NCBI GenBank assembly: GCA_017617995.1
Contig: JAFZVE010000051.1
Span: 1 to 64,000, forward strand
DNA from: Clostridiales bacterium
GTDB lineage: Bacteria > Bacillota > Clostridia > Saccharofermentanales > Saccharofermentanaceae
DNA: 64,000 nt
Direction of reading: 5' to 3'
Made by a program: the position numbers and the translations under genes. This document shows, piece after piece, positions 29,422 through 37,431 of this stretch (positions within the stretch are counted from its first letter, which is position 1; every line of letters starts with the position of its first letter). Below the pieces are notes generated by a model. That model made no database searches, had not been told where the DNA came from, and worked only from the letters and a program-made list of their open reading frames with translations.

Positions 29422-30986
29422 ATATCTCTTCTGACGAAGCCGTCGTAGGCGATGAGCAGCAGGAGAAAACTCAACACGGTCAGATAGGTGACGGAGAACG
29501 AGAACGGGATGGCGTGGAAGTCTGCGACGCCAAAGAGTCCCGCTGACTCAGAGTCCATATATCCGATGAGTCCCAGGTGCGGGAATACGCTCGAGATAAG
29601 ATTCGTGTTTGAAAAAGGCAGGAAATCGATCCAGAGATGATGGCCGAACATCGAGTAAAGGGTAGACGACAGGCCGGCTCCCAGGAGAAGCCCGGCAGAG
29701 ACGCCAACGGAGATGCCGGTATTTCTTGTCAGGCAGGAGATCATGAACGCGGTCAGAATATAGATGAAAAGAGAGATATTATCCACGAGGAAATAAAGAA
29801 GCGTAAACACGAGATGAGGCATCACCTTTACGGCTCCACCCGATACATAGTAGTACGGCGGAAGCGAAGATGATCCGAGACAGATCATGGTCGACATGGT
29901 ACTTAAGAAGGTGATGAGGATGCTCCCGATCATGCCCCAGGTAAAGATCGACAGAAGCTTGGCCGTGAAGATCTTCCAGCGCTTGACCGGCGCGATGATG
30001 AGGGACTTGATCGAGCCGGTTGCCAGTTCCTGGGAGACACTGCTGCCGGCGATGATGATCATCAGGAGCACGAGGAAGAAACGGGCTGCACGATGTGTGA
30101 ACTGCTTGGTCGCGACGCCGATCTCGGTTATCTCATTCGGGAGCTTGCCGTGATCGATCTGGTAATCCAGGATCATAAGCGAATCCTCGATCTGGGCTCT
30201 TCTTTCTGAAGTTAACGGGATGTAGGAGTAGTTATAATTGTCTACCCCCATCTCGAGATTCTTCCGGTATTCTTCTCTCTGCATCAGAGCCTCTGCCAGG
30301 CGCCGGCTGTCTTCAATCGACAGACGTCCTTCCGGATCGTTCGCGGCGAGTTCACTCCAGATGTAAAGAGGATAGGAAGAGTTGTTCTCTTCTTTTCTTT
30401 TGACGAGCTCGATCATCGCATCCATATTGTGTGTAAAGAGTGCGGTCGTAGCCAGGTCGAGCTGCTCTGTGACATTGCAATATTCGTCGTACCAGGCGTT
30501 GTCGCGCTCACTGAAAGGAACGGTGTTCATGAAACAAAGGTTCCTGGTCTCATCCATGTAGAGGGAAAAGGCTTGATCGGCGAGCAGAGATCCATTTAGC
30601 GGGTAGCGGTCGAAGTCGTAACTGTCGAGCAGTGAATTGATGCATGCGTAAGACGCGTATGATTGTACCTCTTCATCCGCAAGGGAGAGATAGGTGGCGA
30701 ACAGTTCGATAACTTCGTTCTGAATCGTGAAACGGATCGTATCATGGGTGACATACTGATTCTGATCCCCAAATCCTTCCCGGAGCGCGTCTCTGGTCTT
30801 TGTCAGCGAAGTCTTGTCTATGCCGTATGATTCATCGGATTCGGAGAGATTGGCCTGATACATACGCATAGCCAGGAAAGGAAGCAGAATACAGGAAACG
30901 GTCATAAGGGCGATCAGGATCCACACGGAGAGTTTCCGTGAGAGCTTGATCATCTCATTAGTGTATAGTGCCAGTATCTTACTCAA
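29415..30986 (-). CDS. ABC-2 type transporter permease
   Basis: A 523-residue permease with one N-terminal membrane helix (about residues 17-38), an outside-facing domain of roughly 240 residues, and five or six helices in the C-terminal half. This is the ABC-2 layout used for exporters of peptides, lipids or drugs. TTG at 30986 is chosen as start because GGAGG lies eight bases ahead; it sits inside the last codons of the ATPase gene (8-base overlap), so the two are translationally coupled. Substrate unknown. Confidence 0.85.
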   Translation of the reverse strand: MSKILALYTNEMIKLSRKLSVWILIALMTVSCILLPFLAMRMYQANLSESDESYGIDKTSLTKTRDALREGFGDQNQYVTHDTIRFTIQNEVIELFATYLSLADEEVQSYASYACINSLLDSYDFDRYPLNGSLLADQAFSLYMDETRNLCFMNTVPFSERDNAWYDEYCNVTEQLDLATTALFTHNMDAMIELVKRKEENNSSYPLYIWSELAANDPEGRLSIEDSRRLAEALMQREEYRKNLEMGVDNYNYSYIPLTSERRAQIEDSLMILDYQIDHGKLPNEITEIGVATKQFTHRAARFFLVLLMIIIAGSSVSQELATGSIKSLIIAPVKRWKIFTAKLLSIFTWGMIGSILITFLSTMSTMICLGSSSLPPYYYVSGGAVKVMPHLVFTLLYFLVDNISLFIYILTAFMISCLTRNTGISVGVSAGLLLGAGLSSTLYSMFGHHLWIDFLPFSNTNLISSVFPHLGLIGYMDSESAGLFGVADFHAIPFSFSVTYLTVLSFLLLLIAYDGFVRRDIQ

Positions 30987-31920
30987 TGTTGATCCCTCCG
31001 CCTGTGATCTCGAGGAAAGCTTCCTCAAGGGATGATTCCAGCTTTTGCACGCCGAGGATATCAGAGCCGGCGGCAACGAGGCAGCGTACGCATTCATTGA
31101 TCTGGGATTCGTCGATATCGATGTCGAGCGTATCGTCGTTAACGTTCGAGATGCGATTGCCGTACTTCTCAGTGAGAATGTCTCGCGCCTTCTTAGGATC
31201 CGAGGTCTTGATGCGGTAGGAAGAGGTGCTCTGCGCCTGATGCATCAGTTCGTCGATCGTGCAGATACGCAGGAGTTTGCCGTGGTTGATGATGCCGATC
31301 CGGTCACACATCAGCTGCATCTCGCTAAGGAGATGACTGGAGACCATGACGGCAACGCCTTCTTCGTGAGCCAGTTTCTTCAGAATGTCGCGAAGGAGAT
31401 GGATACCTGCCGGATCGAGACCATTGGTCGGCTCGTCGAGTATCAGGACACGTGGACGATGCAGAAGCGCCTGGGCCAGCCCGATACGCTGCTTCATGCC
31501 GAGCGAATATTTCTTGACAGGCTCGTCTGCCCGCTCGGTCAGTCCCACGAGTTCGAGAACCTCGTTGATGCGCTCCTTGGTGACACCTTTGTGAAGGCGG
31601 GCATACATCTGAAGGTTCAGCCGGGCCGAGAGAGTATTGTACATCTCCGGATTCTCCACGATGCCGCCGATCGAAGACATGGCGGCTTCGTAATGGGTTC
31701 TCCTGTTATAGCCGTTAATGATGATCGTGCCCTCGTCCGGACGGAAAAACCCCATGACCATCTTGATGATCGTGGTCTTGCCGGCACCGTTCGGGCCTAA
31801 GAAACCGAATACTTCTCCGGGAAACAGATCAAAGGACACCCGATCTACGGCGGTCTTCTTGCCGAAGGTCTTGGTGACGTTCTGGATCTGCAGTGAAGGT
31901 TTTGTTTCTGTATTCGACAT
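30979..31920 (-). CDS. ABC transporter ATP-binding protein
   Basis: A 313-residue ATPase that powers the permease encoded next to it. Walker A GPNGAGKTT, signature YSLGMKQR and Walker B ILDEPTNGLD are intact, and the H-loop is SSHLL. The last 80 residues form the extra domain usual in CcmA-like drug/peptide export ATPases. AAGGAGCCGGGA supports the ATG at 31920 over an upstream one. The gene follows the 192-residue protein by 16 bases. Confidence 0.93.
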   Translation of the reverse strand: MSNTETKPSLQIQNVTKTFGKKTAVDRVSFDLFPGEVFGFLGPNGAGKTTIIKMVMGFFRPDEGTIIINGYNRRTHYEAAMSSIGGIVENPEMYNTLSARLNLQMYARLHKGVTKERINEVLELVGLTERADEPVKKYSLGMKQRIGLAQALLHRPRVLILDEPTNGLDPAGIHLLRDILKKLAHEEGVAVMVSSHLLSEMQLMCDRIGIINHGKLLRICTIDELMHQAQSTSSYRIKTSDPKKARDILTEKYGNRISNVNDDTLDIDIDESQINECVRCLVAAGSDILGVQKLESSLEEAFLEITGGGINIE

Positions 31921-31936
31921 TCCCGGCTCCTTTTTC

Positions 31937-32515
31937 TCAGTAATAATCATACATCTGTGTCAGATCACAGCTGTCATTGGCGATCTTCCATTCTCCGTCC
32001 TGATACACGAAGAGAAGAATATCCTGGACTTGTGCTTCCCTCGTGGATCGCTTGCCTTCCGAATCCTGAAACTCGATTACGGCGTTGGAATACACACATA
32101 CCGTAGCAGAACCGCGGTATATTTCTTCGACCTCCACCTTGGTAACAGTACGGCTGCAAGAGACAGGAATCATATCGGAGATAAAAGAAACATACATGTA
32201 GTTGTAGGTCGCATCGACCTGCGCGTGACGTACTGTGTCATTGTTGCAGAAATAGTGGTAGATCGGCTCGGCTTTCTCGTAAAGTGAGGGAAGAAGGACG
32301 TCCCGGATCTTGGTGCTGCGATCGTTGAGATCGAGGTCCTGAGGGAAAGTATAGAGGATGGAGGAGTCGTAGGTGTACTGTATGGCCAGATCCCGAAGAA
32401 CCGTTCTGTGTTTGTTGGCCTTAAGGGTATCTGCGAAGATATATATGGCTACACCAAGTACAACTGCAAGTAACAGAATGATGCCACGGTTAACTTGGCT
32501 TATCCATTTCTTCAT
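31937..32515 (-). CDS. Hypothetical membrane-anchored extracytoplasmic protein
   Basis: A 192-residue protein with one N-terminal membrane helix (residues 11-30) and an external domain of mixed alpha-beta character. I do not recognise the family; the C-terminal half (VEEIYRGSATVCVYSNAVIEFQDSEG...LLFVYQDGEWKIAND) looks like an NTF2/SnoaL-type or DUF4878-like ending. It is the first gene of an operon with the ABC ATPase and permease, so an accessory role for that exporter is plausible. GGGGAGGATCACGC precedes the ATG. Confidence 0.7.
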   Translation of the reverse strand: MKKWISQVNRGIILLLAVVLGVAIYIFADTLKANKHRTVLRDLAIQYTYDSSILYTFPQDLDLNDRSTKIRDVLLPSLYEKAEPIYHYFCNNDTVRHAQVDATYNYMYVSFISDMIPVSCSRTVTKVEVEEIYRGSATVCVYSNAVIEFQDSEGKRSTREAQVQDILLFVYQDGEWKIANDSCDLTQMYDYY

Positions 32516-32695
32516 GCGTGATCCTCCCCGAAAATGTTATGTTTATTTTATCATATGCGTATTTAATGAAGTGACATAAACGTCATTTGCCGGGAAGCGT
32601 GTAATGTAATTGTAACAATAGACAGAAGAGAAGGGACAAAATTGTGCAAAATGCACGAAAAGTGTGAACATTTTTCGTATTTCGTGGTAAAGGTG

Positions 32696-32723
32696 TTGAC
32701 ATTATATATGCAGGTGATATACT
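32696..32723 (+). promoter_or_regulatory. Consensus promoter of the candidate non-coding RNA
   Basis: TTGACA at 32696-32701, 16-base spacer, TATACT at 32718-32723. The same hexamers drive the tRNA cluster at 42.6 kb. Transcription should begin near 32730, exactly where the 5' arm of the terminal helix begins. Upstream, a palindrome GTGCA-AAA-TGCAC lies at 32644-32656; the rest of 32516-32695 is AT-rich without a gene. Confidence 0.8.
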
Positions 32724-32729
32724 CAAACT

Positions 32730-33140
32730 AGCTCCAGGGAATGCGGGTTCACACCAAGTCCTAGTCGGAGAGCCGCCACTACTGAATGCACAAGGCGAGG
32801 CTGAGAAAAACAGAAAGACCGGAGAGCGGTCAGGAAACGAAGATGGATGTCGCAGAGTTCGGATCCGGTGAGGTCCGGTGGGCGAAGGAAATCAGAGCCG
32901 TCGGAGCCATAGCAGGAAGATGAGTGGAGAGCGAACAGCGATTGACGGTACGCGATGGCGGACACAAGTCGCAGGTCAGGTAGAAGGCCACCAGGAATCG
33001 GGCTGGTTGGAAAGGGACTGCATAGCAGGCACCGAGTAATTCCACGACGAGGGTGACGGGCCGGATCGGAAAGGTTCGCAGATAACTAAAGGGCGACCGG
33101 AGGAATTTGGATGGAAAGTTGGTTCGCTGGAGCTTTTATT
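32730..33140 (+). ncRNA. Candidate structured non-coding RNA, about 405 nt, family not recognised
   Basis: No credible protein gene lies here. The ends pair: AGCTCCAG 32730-32737 with CTGGAGCT 33127-33134, followed by TTTATTT. Internal helices: 32771-32777 with 32794-32802 (two-base bulge), GACCG 32817-32821 with CGGTC 32827-32831, 32988-32994 with 33003-33010 (one bulged T), CACC 33030-33033 with GGTG 33052-33055, 33094-33100 with 33119-33126, and a long-range helix GATCCGG 32862-32868 with CCGGATC 33061-33067. The loops are rich in purines (GAAA, GGAA), as in large structured RNAs. The bacterial RNase P core (GAGGAAAGTCC) and the tmRNA ends are absent. Function unknown. Confidence 0.72.
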
Positions 33141-33149
33141 TGTCCTCAT

Positions 33150-33206
33150 ATCATGTAAGGGACGGTTGCGGATGTGCGATCGTCCCTCTTTCTTTGTTTA
33201 CATGAT
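33150..33206 (+). terminator. Nested terminator after the candidate ncRNA
   Basis: AGGGACG at 33158-33164 pairs with CGTCCCT at 33181-33187, followed by CTTTCTTTG. Outer arms ATCATGTAA 33150-33158 and TTACATGAT 33198-33206 pair perfectly around the stem and its T-rich tract. It stops the RNA if the terminal helix itself does not. The rest to 33256 shows nothing. Confidence 0.75.
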
Positions 33207-33256
33207 CTACGTTATATTTCCGTCTGATGAAGAAAAAGACGCTTTGACAGAAGCGG

Positions 33257-33784
33257 TCAGTGTTCCATCTCGGCGATGAAGGGGAGATTTCTTCCGTATT
33301 CGCCGGAGTCCATCCCGTATCCGATCAGCCAGGATCGATCGACCTCAAAACCGTAATACTTGACGGGGAGGTCGATGAGCTGCCGCTCGGGATTGTAAAG
33401 AAGTGTGCAGACTTCGACGGAAGCCGGTTTTCTTGCTTCGAGTGTCTGGAGAAGATATGCGGTAGTCAGTCCCGTCCGGATGATGTCCTCGACCACGATG
33501 ACGTGTTTGCCGGTGATACTGATATCCACATCTTTCGTGATGCGGACGATGCCGGTGCTGCTGGTGGTATCCGGTATACTTCCGATCGCGAGCATGTCGA
33601 GCTGGAGCGGGAGTGAGATCTCACGTGCAAGATCAGTGAAGAAGAAGAGGGAGCCCTTCAGCACGCCGAGAAGGATCAGGTCTTTTCCTTCGTAATCGGA
33701 GGTGATCCTCGCGCCGAGTTCACGGATCTTCTCCTGAAGCTTTTCCTGAGAAAAAAGTATTTTCTTGTATCGGATCTCGTCCAT
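33257..33784 (-). CDS. hpt: Hypoxanthine phosphoribosyltransferase
   Basis: This purine salvage enzyme joins hypoxanthine or guanine to PRPP, giving IMP or GMP. The 175-residue protein shows the PRPP loop VIVVEDIIRTGLTTAYLL, the start LFSQEKLQEKIRELGARI, the flexible loop region GIVRITKDVD, and the base-contact ending VDRSWLIGYGMD (family usual: K-x-x-x-x-x-GFD-like). It is the last of three reverse genes, 46 bases after the kinase-nuclease-like gene, and ends convergent with the candidate RNA. Confidence 0.94.
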   Translation of the reverse strand: MDEIRYKKILFSQEKLQEKIRELGARITSDYEGKDLILLGVLKGSLFFFTDLAREISLPLQLDMLAIGSIPDTTSSTGIVRITKDVDISITGKHVIVVEDIIRTGLTTAYLLQTLEARKPASVEVCTLLYNPERQLIDLPVKYYGFEVDRSWLIGYGMDSGEYGRNLPFIAEMEH

Positions 33785-33830
33785 ATTCGCTGCCTGCTTT
33801 CTGCCTCGAAGAAGCTTGTGCTTCCTGTCT

Positions 33831-34796
33831 TTATGTATTAATGTCCGTGTCTGAAGGTGCTTCCGGAGCGCCGAATCCGCGGAGCCTCTCGGCCAGCTCG
33901 AGGAAATCTTTCTTATAGACGATCTTGATGTTGGTACCGGGATAGAGTTCTTTGACCTTCTTGAGCTTCCTGTTCTTCTTCGTGACGTACTTCTGGTTCA
34001 TGGTCGTAAGTTCCAGATAGGTATCGAATCGGGGCAGATAAAAGTCCGGGCTGAAGGCCAGAGTGACATTTCCTTCGCTGTCCCACTCGACAGGGAAGGT
34101 CTTCGGCTCGTATTTCCACTCGATATGGTACATATCAAGGATCTTGGCAAACTCTTCTTCGGACGGGTTCTTGAAGACCGGTGTCGTTGTCTGGTGATCG
34201 GCAGATCCCTCCTTGACGGTCTCTGAAGAGATCCGTACCCGAAGTTCGTGCTCATGAAGCGTCGCAAGGATCGCGGCGACACATTCGTCAACGGACATGT
34301 AGCCGGTGTTGAGAATCAGGTGGTAAAGCGTCTCGTCCGTCGAGTCGACAGAGAATACGTGTGAGACGAAGCGCTTGTGTTTCCTGTCGGTTCCGGAAAG
34401 GAGAGCCTGAGCGGCTTCTTCGGTCAGGTGGAACTGTTTGCGGATGCGGCTGAGCCGGACTTCGTCCGGTGCGATGATGCGTACGTGGATCGCGTTCTCG
34501 TTCCCGGAGAAGAGGAGCTGGGATCCGAAGCCCAGAAGGATCGCGGAGGTGGTGCGAGACAGCTCTTCGAGAGAATCGGAGAGTACGTCCTTAAAACTTC
34601 TTCCGTCTTTGTACTCGGACAGGTAGAAGCGGGCGCTCTCAGCCAGACGGTTGCGCTGGTCGGCACTGCTCTCGGGGAAGAAGCGCTCCATGAGTAGATC
34701 TCTGGTGATGCATTCCCAGGAAAGTTTGCGGGAGAGCGCGGACGCGACCTCGTCTCCGAGGCTTCCCATCTGTCTGGAAATGGTGATCACCGGCAT
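33831..34796 (-). CDS. Cytidylate-kinase-like protein with C-terminal PD-(D/E)XK-like domain
   Basis: A 321-residue two-domain protein. Residues 1-195 belong to the cytidylate kinase-like family (start VITISRQMGSLGDEVASALSRKL, then ITRDLLMERFF). After a linker, residues 226-321 look like a small restriction-endonuclease fold: FSPDFYLPRFDTYLELTT, with P-D near 249-250 and the E near 261, then a basic helix YVTKKNRKLKK and INIKIVYKKDF-like strand. The lysine usually two residues after that Glu is Thr here, so nuclease activity is doubtful. GGAGAAGAG supports the ATG at 34796; the long upstream extension is rejected. The neighbour hpt hints at nucleotide metabolism. Confidence 0.8.
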   Translation of the reverse strand: MPVITISRQMGSLGDEVASALSRKLSWECITRDLLMERFFPESSADQRNRLAESARFYLSEYKDGRSFKDVLSDSLEELSRTTSAILLGFGSQLLFSGNENAIHVRIIAPDEVRLSRIRKQFHLTEEAAQALLSGTDRKHKRFVSHVFSVDSTDETLYHLILNTGYMSVDECVAAILATLHEHELRVRISSETVKEGSADHQTTTPVFKNPSEEEFAKILDMYHIEWKYEPKTFPVEWDSEGNVTLAFSPDFYLPRFDTYLELTTMNQKYVTKKNRKLKKVKELYPGTNIKIVYKKDFLELAERLRGFGAPEAPSDTDINT

Positions 34797-34812
34797 AGAC
34801 TCTCTTCTCCTT

Positions 34813-35193
34813 TCACTTCTTGCGCAGCGTGACCTTGCCGAACTGATTGAGTTCGTACTTCGCGGCAAAGGCAGGATTCTTAGCGGCCATTTCCTCGTAA
34901 GTGGCATGACCGTTGTTGACGTAGTTATAGGCGACGATCGGATCGGTATAGATCTTCTTGTGGAAATCTTTTCTGGCGATCCGTCGGCCGAGCTTGCTTC
35001 CCATGAAGAAATAGAAGAAGAAAGCCAATACGAACAGGAGAAGTCCGATATAGACAAAGCGGGCGCCGAACCATACGGAGAGGAAAAGCAGGATCAGGCC
35101 TACTACCGACAGTATATAGGCGATCAGATCCATGAACAGGGCAAAGATCGTGGCCTTGTTCGAGTACTCAAAGGTTGTAAAGAAAAAGATCAT
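34813..35193 (-). CDS. Hypothetical membrane protein
   Basis: A 126-residue protein with two or three hydrophobic segments (about residues 18-38 and 43-64) and a charged C-terminal half ending in TLRKK. I do not recognise the family. GGAGGTGTCCGGATC gives a clear start. It leads the reverse operon with the kinase-like gene (16-base gap) and hpt. Confidence 0.7.
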   Translation of the reverse strand: MIFFFTTFEYSNKATIFALFMDLIAYILSVVGLILLFLSVWFGARFVYIGLLLFVLAFFFYFFMGSKLGRRIARKDFHKKIYTDPIVAYNYVNNGHATYEEMAAKNPAFAAKYELNQFGKVTLRKK

Positions 35194-35365
35194 GATCCGG
35201 ACACCTCCGAAGTGCTTTTCTATTATTGTATCACAATTGAAGTGACGGGTCGGAAGAACGAATCCTCCATTAATAATGTAAAAAACATTGAATTACTCTT
35301 CAATATATGCGAAAATCGTACTTGCTTGAAGCAATCTATGAAACAGAGAATAAGAGGGAAGCATT

Positions 35366-35803
35366 ATGGGAGTTTTTTATTACGGTGTAGAGTCTTTTAA
35401 GAAAGTTTATGGTCCGAAGGGTGAGCCGAAGGAGTGCGCTTACTGCCACAAGACGTATCAGGAAACGTACGTGAAGTTCAATAAGTGGGGACATCTTGAT
35501 TTTATTCCCCTGATCCCGCTGGGCGCGGATTACTACCATTTCTGCCCGGTCTGCTTCACAGGAGATAAGCTTGTGAAGGGGGATAAGAAAGCCGCGAAGA
35601 AACTTGTGAAGGATAAGTCCGAACCGACGACGAAGCTGGTACCGCGCGGAATCAATCACAAGGCTGAGAAGACCTGGGATCTCGTTCTCGATGATAAGGT
35701 CAGCGGTGAAACGATCCCGATCCAGTCCGGTATGAAGAAGAGCGATTACAAGCAGCTCAAGAAGAATCGATTCTATAAGAAGATCGAAGAAGTGGAAGCA
35801 TAA
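35366..35803 (+). CDS. Zinc-ribbon domain protein
   Basis: A 145-residue soluble protein whose first 60 residues hold a zinc ribbon: CAYCHKTY, then KWGHLDFIPLIPLGADYYHFCPVC. The aromatic and proline-rich loop between the pairs is typical of the small zinc_ribbon family found fused to membrane or DnaJ-like domains. The remainder is lysine-rich, without membrane segments. The next gene begins at the base after its stop codon, so they are coupled. AGAGGGAAGCATT precedes the ATG. Function unknown. Confidence 0.78.
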   Translation: MGVFYYGVESFKKVYGPKGEPKECAYCHKTYQETYVKFNKWGHLDFIPLIPLGADYYHFCPVCFTGDKLVKGDKKAAKKLVKDKSEPTTKLVPRGINHKAEKTWDLVLDDKVSGETIPIQSGMKKSDYKQLKKNRFYKKIEEVEA

Positions 35804-37120
35804 ATGAGAAGAGACTTGTTTGAGAAAAGCAAGAAGCTCGTGATAGGACTGCTCGCATTGGCGGTAGTCCTATCTTGCGCTTGCGGCAAAAAAGATGAGA
35901 CAACAGAGAAGACGGAGAACGGGCAATCGGAGGAAACGGAGGACATATCTTCGGAGGAGCTTTCTTCTGAAGAAAATTCCGGAAAAGAAAGTGCAAGTTC
36001 CGAGAAAGAAAAGGAGCCGGAGGATACTTCCGCATCCGCTGTGTCTGATACGGACGATACAGCCTCCTCTGATCCGACGACCGCTCCTGTAGTGAGTTCT
36101 TTTGATACGGGGGAAGCGGAAGAATACCTCAGTTCAAAGACGTTCGACGGTGTCGTTCTTGTTGCCGATCAGGATCAGGTCGTGTGGACATATGCTGCCG
36201 GTATGGCTGATCGCGAGAACAATGTCATGAACACGATGAACACGGTCTTCGAGTTCGGCTCGATTACGAAGCAGTTCACGGCTGTGGCGATCATGCAGCT
36301 GGTTGAGGCAGGAAAACTCAAAACGGACGATACGCTTGATAAGTATCTGCCGGAGTATTCTCACGCTAAGGAGATCACGATCCACCAGCTCCTCAATATG
36401 ACGTCGGGCATTCCCGATTATCTCTATTGCGGTGTCTTGGGCGTTTCTCTCGGAAACTTCGAAGATATGAGTTTCTCAGATGTGCTGGATCTCGAAGATG
36501 CGATAAGAAGAGTCATCACGACTCCGATCGATAAGAATAAGTTTGTCACCGATATGTCGGCGTACTCGCTCAATTTCACTCCGGGTACGCAGTTTGAATA
36601 TTCGAATACAAACTACTATTTCCTCGGTATGGTCATCGAGCAGCTGAGCGGCATGCCTTACGACGAATATATCAGAAAGAATCTCCTCGAGCCTCTGGGG
36701 ATCACGGAACTGTATCCGGATACGGATCATCTGACTTCGTTTGGCCGGACGGATCTGAGTGTCATGAAGTTTGATTTTCCGTCGCAGGATCCGAGCATCA
36801 GCTATGCTGTCGGCGTCATGACGGGAACAGCCGCGGGTCTTCTTGACTGGGAGATCGCGGTTATGGACGGAGCGCTTCTGACGAAGGAGAGCTGGGATCA
36901 GATCTTCGACGGAGGTGCCTTTGGTTATGGATACGGATGGTATATCGGCAACGGCTTTGTTGAACATGGTGGCATGACGCTTGGGTATAACACGAGTGTG
37001 CGTGTGGATAAGAATAAGCGCCGCGTCGTGATCGTTCTGTCGAATATCCAGCCGCTCACGGGCTCGAAGAAACGGCCGATGTCGACGGATATCGCGGACG
37101 AGCTTTGGACGGATTTCTGA
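35804..37120 (+). CDS. Serine hydrolase (class C beta-lactamase family), probable lipoprotein
   Basis: A 438-residue exported enzyme of the beta-lactamase/D-peptidase family. The signal region ends in VVLSCACGKK, a likely lipobox, followed by about 75 residues rich in E, S, T and D that act as a spacer from the membrane. The catalytic motifs are SITK with Ser153 and the YSN triad at Tyr266, and a third block GFVEHGG near residue 390. It may trim peptidoglycan peptides or hydrolyse esters; antibiotic resistance is not implied. It is coupled to the zinc-ribbon gene. Confidence 0.9.
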   Translation: MRRDLFEKSKKLVIGLLALAVVLSCACGKKDETTEKTENGQSEETEDISSEELSSEENSGKESASSEKEKEPEDTSASAVSDTDDTASSDPTTAPVVSSFDTGEAEEYLSSKTFDGVVLVADQDQVVWTYAAGMADRENNVMNTMNTVFEFGSITKQFTAVAIMQLVEAGKLKTDDTLDKYLPEYSHAKEITIHQLLNMTSGIPDYLYCGVLGVSLGNFEDMSFSDVLDLEDAIRRVITTPIDKNKFVTDMSAYSLNFTPGTQFEYSNTNYYFLGMVIEQLSGMPYDEYIRKNLLEPLGITELYPDTDHLTSFGRTDLSVMKFDFPSQDPSISYAVGVMTGTAAGLLDWEIAVMDGALLTKESWDQIFDGGAFGYGYGWYIGNGFVEHGGMTLGYNTSVRVDKNKRRVVIVLSNIQPLTGSKKRPMSTDIADELWTDF

Positions 37121-37171
37121 TTCTTGAAAGGACCGATAGGTTTAATTCTCAGCAGCATGGAGGGACGGAAT

Positions 37172-37426
37172 TTGATTACGGCTCTGGTAGAACAGGGAAG
37201 CCTTATTGACCGCACAGCAGAACTTCTGATCACGGATGAGAACTGGAAGATCCTGTATAGAAACGGCGTGCTGGATTTCAGCGAAGCGCAGTGGGCGAAG
37301 TGGTCGATGCTCTATCAGGAGGCGCCGTATGAATTTGCTAAGGTCATGGAGAAAGCCGATGGCATGATGTACGAAGACAAAAGGAAGATCAAGATCGCCC
37401 GAGGGGACGATCCGGATCAGCGATAA
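37172..37426 (+). CDS. Small hypothetical protein
   Basis: An 84-residue protein. The TTG at 37172 is preceded by GGAGGGACGGAAT and is the best start; an ATG-led extension to 37124 has no good ribosome binding site. The N-terminal part (ELLITDENWKILYRNG) looks PAS-like and the C-terminal part (EKADGMMYEDKRKIK) recalls the last helix of a GGDEF domain, but the active-site region is missing. It may be a relic of a signalling protein or a short independent family. It lies five bases before ybaK. Confidence 0.5.
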   Translation: MITALVEQGSLIDRTAELLITDENWKILYRNGVLDFSEAQWAKWSMLYQEAPYEFAKVMEKADGMMYEDKRKIKIARGDDPDQR

Positions 37427-37431
37427 GTGAT

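Noticed and set aside
30987..31097. ATG-led extension of the ABC permease
   Set aside because: It overlaps the ATPase gene by over 100 bases without a ribosome binding site, while the TTG at 30986 has GGAGG eight bases ahead.
32723..33045. Two reverse-strand open frames of 71-80 codons across the RNA candidate
   Set aside because: No ribosome binding site, no recognisable domain, and they run against the consensus promoter and the pairing structure.
32730..33134. Identification of the RNA candidate as RNase P RNA or tmRNA
   Set aside because: The RNase P conserved block GAGGAAAGTCC and its 3' partner are missing; there is no tRNA-like end with GGTTCGA and CCA and no tag-peptide frame as required for tmRNA.
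32730..33134. Group II intron domain V in the RNA candidate
   Set aside because: No 34-nt domain V hairpin with AGC triad, no GTGYG start and no maturase gene nearby.
34797..35057. 87-codon N-terminal extension of the kinase-like protein
   Set aside because: Serine/arginine-rich translation opposite the frame of the neighbouring membrane protein gene; the ATG at 34796 has a good ribosome binding site and starts the kinase fold.
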